Assembly (NCBI GenBank): GCA_034770075.1
Contig: CM068380.1
Span: 36,164,695 to 36,228,694, forward strand
DNA length: 64,000 bases
Direction of reading: 5' to 3'
From: Aralia elata
Lineage: Eukaryota; Streptophyta; Magnoliopsida; Apiales; Araliaceae
Part shown: positions 55,939 through 64,000 of the stretch, piece by piece
How the letters are laid out: the number at the start of each line of letters is the position of its first letter
Position numbering within the stretch: the first letter of the stretch is position 1
Made by a program: the position numbers and the translations under genes
The notes under the pieces: generated by a model
Seen by the model: only the letters and a program-made list of their open reading frames with translations
The model's database searches: none
What the model was told of the DNA's origin: nothing

Positions 55939-58827
55939 TGTGACAACCCGGATTTTTAGAAATTATTAAATAAGAATTTAATAAATAAAATTCTTATTAT
56001 GAGACGTTTTTGAGTTTGAGTATGTGTATATATGTGTTTCATATTGTGAAAATATGTGGTTCGGTGTGAAGGAAATTATATATTCATGTATTTGGGAAAA
56101 AATGGTTTAATAGTTAATTAAACCATTGAAAAGATTAAATGAAATCGTCATGAAAAGGAAATTAGTTGAATAATATTAGTTAATTTAATTAAGTTAAAAT
56201 TATATTGGGAAATAATATAATTTGATTGTTATGTCTTGTACACAATGGAAATTATGGTGAATTAAGTTTCATAAATAATGTGAGTGATTCACTTAATTAA
56301 AATAGTGAATTGATGTGAATATATTTGTGCGTGAAGTGTTGGTGCGTATTTTAGTACGCTAATGTGATGAGAATATTATAATTTAATTAAATAATTAAAT
56401 TAGAGGATTAATGTTTTATTGAATAAAATGATTTATTTAATAAAATTATAGTTTGGCTAAATTGAATTATAATTTGGTCAGTAAGGTTTTAATTGGAATT
56501 ATTAATAAGTTTAATTAGATTTATTAATATAATAAGTTTAATTAAAATTTAATAGGTGTGACAAAATATCATATGGTAGGAAGGATTATTAAAATAAAGA
56601 TAAAAGAGGATTTTTGAGCCGATGCCAAACATGGCCTTGTGGCCTTTGGTTTTCTTAACTGATGAAACCTCCCAACAAAATCACGTTCTTTTCATCGGTT
56701 AGTTTCATAAGGCTAAAAACAAAGAACAGAGGAGAGGAAGAGAGAAATTGAGAAGAATATTCTGAAAATCAAAGAAAGAGAGCAAGCAAGCAATTTTTAT
56801 CATGTATCTAGATAATCTAAGAAAGAATCAAAGGTAAAAACCTAGTTTTAAGTTATTAATTTTCTATTCCTTGAATTTTCTTTAAAATGGATTTTGGTTG
56901 ATGATTTGATGAGATGTTTGTTTGTATATGTTTATGAACATGTTTAATTGGTTATATAGTGTTTATATACAATTTTGGAGTTATCAATCCATGGAAAACA
57001 TGTTTAAAATAAAGAATTTAGTTTTTGGTTGAATATGTATATTTTGGCTTACTTTGGAGTCAAAATTGATTGTCAATGCGTACATGAAACTGTAAATTGA
57101 TAATGGATTATTGTTATGCGTTGAAAAACAAAAACAACGGAAGTTGAACGAATCAATTTGGTTGAGTAATGAATCCGTAGTGATCGATTGCGCTAAAGTT
57201 GTAAAAGTTTGCAAAACTAGCATGAATATTGATTTTTGAGTCTTTAAATTAGTTGTTTATGCGATTTATGTTGTTAAATTATTTAGTATATGTTGGGTTT
57301 AAGTTTCATAAAGTTTTATAATAGTTGGGTGTGTCTAATTTGTTGATATAATGAAGAAATTGGAAGTTTTGGGATATTCTGTGCTCAATTCGCAAAGTCA
57401 GTACCTGAGTCTGATGAGCGGCGCAGCTGCGCCGCTTGCTAGTACAAATCGACTGCAGCAGCGCCAGCCCTACCCGACTAACTGGAAACCCAGACCAGCG
57501 CAGCAGCGCCGAGTCCCAGTACAAAACCGGCGCAGCAGAGCCGATAGCCAAATTTGCCCAGAAATGAAATTTTAATTGTTCAATCATAGGAATGCCTATG
57601 TAACCTTAATAAATGATTATAATGAAATAAAAAACATGTTATTAGACTTAATAACACATTGTAATCACACAGTTGGTGATTAAACGTTGGGATTTAGTGA
57701 GTTATAAGAGTCGAGCATAAAATGTAACGAGCCGAAGAGTAACTTAAGCAATGTTAATAAACATTATACATCTAATGTGATGTAAAGAAAAAGTTTAAGA
57801 CTTAACTAAATGTTAAGTGTCGATTAAAGTGGAACGTAATAAACTGAAAGGATTATAAGGAGGACTTAATTTCTAAGTTAAGAATTGAATAGATAATAAA
57901 ATGAAGGATTATAAAATGTAAAGTAGAGTTAACACAAAGTTGCTATGTGACTAATAAATGATGTGCATGATTATATATTGTGTAGGATACGTGAGGTGCA
58001 GATAATTATAAGCTGATTATAGTAATTGGTAATCTACGAACCAGGCAAGTCTTTCAGTTCTTATTTGTTATGTGAACTAAATGATTAACTGTTTTAAATC
58101 TATGATGTAAAAGTATGATGCATTTTAGATATGTTGCAAGTATGAAACGACAAAGTCAAATTGTGACTACGTTCGTTGAGTAAAGAATGCTGATTGAGTT
58201 ATGGAACTCAATCTTTACTTGATATGTGTTGATCATTATGTATGACATGTTTAGCCAAATGTTTATGATTTAGATGATGAGCATGTTATTTATGTACTAT
58301 GTGATGCATGCAAACTGTTAGATTTTGCTGAGCTGTCAAGCTCATTTTTGCAAATAACCACTTTTGCAGGTTAAAGATTCAAGGTAACGTTATGTGCTGC
58401 TTGAATGACATGATTCAGATATAATGCATGAAGATTAATTGTTTTAGCTTAAATTTATATTTTAAACCATGATTAAGGTTCTGGATGATGTATTTGGTAA
58501 ACTATTAAATTTAGCAGATGTTGAGTTATAAAATTTGTATTGAGTTGTAAATTTAATTTTATGCGATGTATAAAGGGTATTGAACTTAGAAGTAAGTTTT
58601 ATTTTATTATAACTCTGATGAAGTGAATCATAAAGTAAATATAATTCTAGAATATATAAATAATAAATGTTATGATTCAGGGAAAACAAAGAAAGAAAAC
58701 TGAAAAGTTAAAATTATTTCGCATTTTATTAAGTTTAATATTGATTAATGATGTAAAGTAAGAATGAAGATGTATTAATAACGACCGAGGTCGAGGGTCG
58801 ATTTGTAGGAATTGTGGGGTCGTTACA
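55939..58827 (+). repeat. 5' LTR of a chromovirus-type gypsy element
   Basis: Starts TGTGACAACCC and ends GGGGTCGTTACA, 2889 bases. A tRNA-iMet type primer site follows. The ends are inverted (TGT-AC/GT-ACA). A GC-rich block lies at 57414-57545. No second copy is in the window. Confidence 0.75.
57414..57545 (+). repeat. GC-rich block with GGCGCAGC words
   Basis: GAGCGGCGCAGCTGCGCCGC (inner palindrome GGCGCAGCTGCGCC), then GCAGCAGCGCC, GCGCAGCAGCGCC and CGGCGCAGCAG, spaced over about 130 bases inside the LTR. Confidence 0.88.
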
Positions 58828-58829
58828 AT

Positions 58830-58841
58830 TGGTATTAGAGC
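58830..58841 (+). other. Primer-binding site, tRNA-iMet type
   Basis: TGGTATTAGAGC, one change from TGGTATCAGAGC, two bases after the LTR end at 58827. Confidence 0.8.
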
Positions 58842-61319
58842 TGATAGGTTATACACTTTAGGTAAGAGTACCTTAGACTATGATTGTAGTGAGGAATAAA
58901 AAAGAAAAAAAAAGATGAGAATAATAAGTTAAGTATAGTTATGGTATAATCGTACTCTTTAATGGTTGATGTATGGTATCTAGGCTAAACAATTCCTTCA
59001 GAGAGCGGATGTTAATATGAACTAGCAACCAATCTAACTCGCTGTGAAAGACAGTGTAGACGAGACGGAAACTAGTTTGTTGCTTGTTTGTGGGAAACCA
59101 CTCAGGTATTATACTGAACACTGTTAGAGACTCGATGTGTACCGAGTATAGAAATATGGATACATTTGATAAAAAAAAATGATTCCTATCACATATGTAG
59201 ATATATAGGATGAGTTAAGTCCTAGAAACGTTATAAGAAGAAGATGAGAATGGCGAGAAGAAAACTCGAATAAAATATTAAACAATATGAATGAAGTTAG
59301 AGATTCTTAAAGGAAGAATTGGTATATAAACAAGAAGATTCAACGAAGAATCTTGAAGAGTTATGAAAGATGAGAAACAAGAGTTACCTGACTCCAGTAA
59401 TAAAGATGGTGTTAATGGATAGACGATGTCTATAAGATGAGAATAATATAAATGATAACAATAAACTCAAATAGAGTTTAGAGAGTTCATATGAGACAAG
59501 ATTATGATAAAATGATTAGGTTCAAAGAAGAACCTGAAGAGCTAAAAGATCAGGGAACACCTGAGTTAATTAATCATCAGACAACATGTTTAAAGAAAAG
59601 AATAAAGAAGATCGTAGGATGAGATAATCATAAGAAAAGAAAGAATCGTAAGAAGAGTTGATGATAGAATAAGATTACGATGTGATCTGTTTAAGTTGTA
59701 AAATGACAGATAATCTAAAATGATTGGATAATTGTAGCATGATGCTATAAAGAGATGGTACTATGTAATAGTACGAGATAAACTCACGAGGAGTTATGAA
59801 TGATGAAATACAGAAATTTCGTATTGAACAAAGAGTAAGTTAAGAGCAAGTTAGAATTATGTGGGATTTTAATTGAGGACTCATGTTAGTGGCTGAGTTG
59901 TACAATTCCTTGTATGAGCGGGGAATTTGTGCTTGGTTTGACAACCACTTAGCTTCCTATATTGACAAATCATTGCAATGTTAGTATCGTGCTATCACTA
60001 TACATATGACGAGAAGGTGATTCTTTTCTCATATTTATATTTGATAGTTAGAGAATATTAAGATTAGGTGCGAGTTCTTTAAACTCATACGTATGGTAAG
60101 TTTGTGACTCATAATCGTATGGTGGAACCCCTCAGCGAATAGACGATTTTGGTCTGACTAGGATAAGTTCCTAAACCCATATGATTGTGGTAAGTTCCTA
60201 AACTCATAACGTGTGGTATGTTTGATGAATTATACTAGAGTATAGAAAGGTTGTGGATGAAGAATTGAGGATTTTTAGTATAGTAAGCTTTAAAGATGAT
60301 AGAAATAGATAGAATTATTAAGCAATGGATCATTGGAGAAATTGAAGTTGATGGTAGAAGCATAGGTATTCCAAATCTTCTAGCTATGCTAGACTTTAAA
60401 TTTTTTGATATCAAGCCAAATTCGCACTAATGTGCATCGTTACCTGTTGCGGCATGATAACACCAAAAATAATTTTTTTTCAATGGTTTTGAACTATTTA
60501 AAGAAGAGTCTACGCTATTTGTTTCGGCTAGACAAAAATAATTTAAAATATCAAAATGTATTTTTAAATAGTCATCAATGCATCATGGAATCTGGTGTAG
60601 AATGACATATGATGGAGTCATCAATGCAAATTAACCCAGTGTTGGATGTGATCTAAGGATCGTCAGCCCACTATGGTATGATGCAGTATGACAAAGTCAC
60701 AAAATGACGGAATCTTCAAACGGGCTGTATATACGGTACGGTATCATGACGTCATACAAGAATTTTGGTTTTCTTTTAAGCTATGAAAAGATATGCCAAT
60801 TGAGTTAGCTAAAAATATTTTGACTGATGTCCGAATTGTTGTTCAAGGTCTAAGCTAATTGATTCGGCTAAACGACTGTTGAAAGATGTTTATTAAATTC
60901 AAGAGTTCTTTGAGAGTTTATGCCAAACCAAATTGTTCTGGTGCAGAATTTGTATTAAGTCTGAGGTGAATCAACCCTGTAATGGGGGCTACATAATAAC
61001 AATAATATGTATGTGCACAATATATAGTACGGAAGGCTGATCACCTGGAGTACGAGAAGAGATAGTCCATAGTTTTTTGACCGTTAAAGGTTACAGTAGA
61101 AATATATATTAACCTATGACAAGGTTCAAGTCTTTACGACTACTCAGCATGATATTGAAAGTTTTTGAATGAATCTTTTAAGTTTCTGAGTTATTCATAT
61201 TGCCTCCCAATTATTGATCAATTGTGGAAGATTCTTGCTATTTGAAAGGTGGAAGTGGAAAGGAGGATATTCCTTAGAAAGAGGTAAGTTGTAGAATGCG
61301 TCATGTGGTGATAAGTAAA
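58842..61319 (+). other. Interior of the chromovirus-type element, decayed
   Basis: Starts with leader sequence like that of other chromoviruses (TACCTTAGACTATGA). It has many G/A-rich, AT-rich stretches, but I find no gag, protease or RT motif. It may be a non-autonomous interior or heavily mutated. It is cut at 61320 by the next LTR. Confidence 0.5.
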
Positions 61320-63074
61320 TGATGAATGTGTTTTATACACACAATTTGGGTACCTTTGGCCTTGATAATTTGTAAGTCTATAGGTGTTTTAGATGGTTTT
61401 AGTGTATTTTTATGTTACTTTTAGATATTGTGGTTTTAGATTACTTTTATGTGTTTTCTATTGCTTCCATGTATGTTTATTGTGTTTTGTAGGAATTGAA
61501 ATAAATGTCATCCGGATCGTGGTTGTAATGCCTTAATGTCTGTGGCTAGTTATCCGTGCTTGGTTGGTATTATTTTAGAAATTAGCGTTTGGCGACGCTC
61601 GATATTGAAGTTGATGACATTTGCGCTCTGGGCATGCACGGCGTCGGCCAAGCCACATGAGTGCTGACATAGGCACCAGCTACAGCAGGCCACGGAGGCC
61701 TCCGCGATTCTCACGGAGGCCTCCGTGACTACCACGGAGGCTGCGCCAGCATCTAGGGAGGTCACGGAGGCCTCCGTGCAAATCACGGAGGTTGCGCCAG
61801 CAACCAGGGAGGTCACGGAAGCCTTCACGCAGACCACGGAGGCTGTGCCAAGTCGGGATTGAGTGCGTTTTGACATTGCTATAGTGCGATCTGAGCTCCA
61901 TTTTGTCCGATTTTGACTAGGGTTTCTTGTATGAGGCTATATATAATCTCTTCTATGCTTCATATCAGCTATCTAGGGAGAGGGAGGTTACAAATACATC
62001 AAACAACAAGGCTAAAGGATGCAAATCAAGCTGAATCAAGCCACAAGCCAAGGAACTCAGTCAACAAGAATTGCAAAACTAAGGAGGAGAGCTAGAAACC
62101 AACAACAACCCAAGGAACAACAACTGAACAACTTCAAAAGTGGTTTCATTTCTAGATTTTCTACTCCTTTGTAATTCGAATTTGACAATGTATAAATTGA
62201 AATTGATGTTTATTGTAGCTATCATGAACTAACCTTCTATTCTAAGATTACAATGGAACCCAACACTTAAATTGAATTGAATTCTCTCTCTATTGATTTT
62301 AGTTATTCATTTGTGAATTGATTATCATAACCTTTGCTTTCTAGATTAATTGCTTGGCCCGTAATTACCTTGGAAACCTATATGAACTTGACGAATGGAT
62401 TATAGGTTAAGACCTAGTTATGATAACATGCGAGAGTATGGATTGTTGTGGGTTATTGATCGGATTAAGTGACGTGTGTCTTATTAATTATCTGCAATAA
62501 TAGGTATCTTGATAGTAGTTGGGATAGATATATACTTAATTACCGCATGCAACCAATTGAGAATCTAGTCTTAATGACTTCCGATGTGAAAGTTGGTAAT
62601 TGAGGGGACGATTAATTAGATTTGATGACACGTGTATATTAATCATTCTTGAAATTAGTCTCTTGATAGTGTATAAGATAGACATATACCTATGCACCGC
62701 TTAGGAAGATTCGTGATTGACCATCGACAGAGGCTCTTATGTAGTTTTGATTTCTCGGTTGTCAATTCGTATGATATAACTGATTGAAAAGAGAGAGTTA
62801 GGAGATTCAAATGACGTGTTGGGGGAAATTGTAATCTTAGACCTTTCTATCTTGATATTTTACCGCATTTTATTCATTACTTGACTTGTGAACTCAACCA
62901 ATCAACAAACAATCAAATATTCATCGTTTAAATTAGATCAAATTGATATACGATTGGTACTTGGTTATTATTCGTCACAATTCCCTATGGGTTCGACTCA
63001 TATATTATCATATATTACTTGTGAACCGTGTATACTTACACGTATGTGTTTATCGACTGTTAAATTGACCAACT
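61320..63074 (+). repeat. 5' LTR of an Athila-like element
   Basis: Opens TGATGAATGTGTTTTATAC, closely matching the solo LTR at 40837. It carries an array of GC-rich palindromes (61691-61853) and ends near CCAACTA just before the primer site. The end departs from the usual CA. Confidence 0.8.
61691..61853 (+). repeat. Array of CACGGAGGCCTCCGTG palindromes in the LTR
   Basis: The 16-base sequence CACGGAGGCCTCCGTG is a perfect palindrome at 61712-61727 and 61763-61778. It has near copies at 61691-61706 and about 61813, and half copies (CACGGAGG(C/T)TG(C/T)GCC) at about 61733, 61784 and 61838. Confidence 0.92.
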
Positions 63075-63080
63075 AGTTTT

Positions 63081-63098
63081 TGGCGCCGTTACTGGGGA
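63081..63098 (+). other. Primer-binding site, tRNA-Asp type
   Basis: TGGCGCCGTTACTGGGGA, 16 of 18 positions shared with TGGCGCCGTTGCCGGGGA. It marks an Athila/Tat-type element. Confidence 0.88.
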
Positions 63099-63211
63099 AT
63101 TGTTCTCTAATAATTACACCAATATCGATTTCAATCGACTTGGTCTCTTTTTAGACTTGTATATAATTTTCATTTTGCTTTAATTTTGTTTTATAGGTAT
63201 TCTTGATTTGT

Positions 63212-64000
63212 ATGCCATGCTCACGTGGTCTTGAGTTAATTCCTTGTGATCCCGAGATCGAGAGAAATATTCGACGACTACGAAGAGACAAAGTTCGGGG
63301 TGTACCCAATCAAAATACCATGGCTGAGGAGGAGCCTAAATCGTTGAGGGAGTATGCCATGCCTCTTGTCATAGATTTGCACTCAAGCATTTCTAGGCCA
63401 GCCATTGAGGCCACCCACTTCGAAATTAAGCCAGGCACCATCCAAATGGTCCAAAACTGTTTGCAGTTTAATGGGTTGCCCAATAACCACCCAAATGCTC
63501 ATTTGGTGAGTTTTGTGGAAATTTGTGACACATTCAAGTACACTCAAGTTACTGCTGATACAATTAGACTCCGATTATTTCCTTTCACGCTTCGTGACAA
63601 GGCAAAGAGCTGGTTGCATTCGCTTCCTTCGGGCTCGATTACCAAATGGGATGACTTAGCCCAGAAATTTTTGGCAAAGTTCTTCCCACCCGTAAAAACT
63701 GCAAGATTGAGGAATGACATCACTTCGTTTGTTCAATATGATCCTGAGTCCTTGTATGAAGCTTGGGAACGATTCAAAGATCTAATAAGGAGATGTCCAC
63801 ATCATGGTTTGCCTCAATGGTTGCAAGTTGAGATCTTCTATAACGGGTTGACCAATGCCACTCGATCAAGTGTCGACGCAGCTGCAGGTGGTAGTTTAAT
63901 GGGAAAGAGTTTTGCGGATGCCTATAAATTATTGGAAACCATGGCTGCCAATATTTATCAATGGCCTTCGGAGAGGAAAATGCTACAAAAGGCAGCAGGA
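63212..64000 (+). CDS. Athila-type Gag, open to the right edge of the window
   Basis: From the ATG at 63212 (MPCSRGLELIPCDPEIERN) the frame is open for 263 codons to the last base of the window, without stop or frameshift. The basic RNIRRLRRD segment after an acidic PEIE is typical of Athila Gag. The capsid-like Retrotrans_gag domain spans about residues 100-230: TADTIRLRLFPFTLRDKAKS, WLHSLPSGSITKWDDLAQKF, LYEAWERFKDLIRRCPHHG. Zinc-knuckle and pol regions lie outside the window. Gag would assemble the cytoplasmic particle. It is the only retroelement reading frame here with no visible damage, so this may be the youngest element. Confidence 0.9.
   Translation, partial: MPCSRGLELIPCDPEIERNIRRLRRDKVRGVPNQNTMAEEEPKSLREYAMPLVIDLHSSISRPAIEATHFEIKPGTIQMVQNCLQFNGLPNNHPNAHLVSFVEICDTFKYTQVTADTIRLRLFPFTLRDKAKSWLHSLPSGSITKWDDLAQKFLAKFFPPVKTARLRNDITSFVQYDPESLYEAWERFKDLIRRCPHHGLPQWLQVEIFYNGLTNATRSSVDAAAGGSLMGKSFADAYKLLETMAANIYQWPSERKMLQKAAG

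Noticed and set aside
61550..61901. Overlapping minus-strand Val/Ala/Ser-rich frames
   Set aside because: Translation of the palindromic CACGGAGG repeats in the LTR; the repeat structure explains the open frames.

Overview
This window is nuclear DNA of a flowering plant, most likely a eudicot. It is AT-rich and consists almost entirely of nested LTR retrotransposons, small DNA elements and one recognisable host gene. The evidence is plant-type primer sites (tRNA-iMet and tRNA-Asp), Ty1/copia and Ty3/gypsy (chromovirus, Tat and Athila-like) coding remains, hAT-type MITEs, and a chloroplast-targeted gene with GT-AG introns. I cannot name the species.

Layout. 1-13127: an Athila-like, apparently non-autonomous gypsy element. 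It has a partial 5' LTR, a tRNA-Asp primer site, the C-terminal part of gag, an orphan ORF and a 3' LTR, and it is split by a complete but dead Ty1/copia element at 1100-9877 with a perfect AGTAT target duplication. 13128-14055: a solo LTR that cuts off the end of the Athila-like 3' LTR. 14243-22398: a truncated minus-strand chromovirus-like gypsy with a broken gag-pol, an extra ORF upstream of gag, and a long (about 4 kb) 5' LTR. 22399-25400: a fragment of an ERF transcription-factor gene, then a diverged relative of the first copia element (LTR end, primer site, leader). 25585-30289: short repeats, an LTR-like end, and a 1.1 kb unit present three times in tandem. 31500-32580: a MITE-like end and a 5'-UTR-like stretch. 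About 32600-45763: a minus-strand Tat-lineage gypsy with gag, protease, RT, RNase H and integrase. On the opposite strand, downstream of pol, it carries a spliced-looking antisense gene that is duplicated in tandem. Its protease is split by an Athila-like solo LTR at 40837-42670.

46940-54428 (minus) is the one convincing host gene. It has three exons encoding a PSB33/LIL8-like thylakoid protein of about 284 residues. Intron 1 is about 5.8 kb and full of repeats (copia LTR end, LINE tail, Helitron-like and tandem repeats). Intron 2 carries a MITE.

54970-64000: a gypsy pol-tail fragment followed by an LTR and primer site, a 2.9 kb chromovirus-type 5' LTR with a decayed interior, and finally an Athila-like 5' LTR, primer site and open gag reading frame that runs off the right edge.

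Most unusual signals: (1) four iterated short hairpin-like motifs in the untranslated leader of two diverged copia elements. Spacing is conserved, yet all four carry the same block substitution. (2) Short GC-rich, palindromic word blocks inside the AT-rich leaders or LTRs of at least seven otherwise different retroelements. (3) The duplicated antisense gene of the Tat element, whose two copies carry different lesions.
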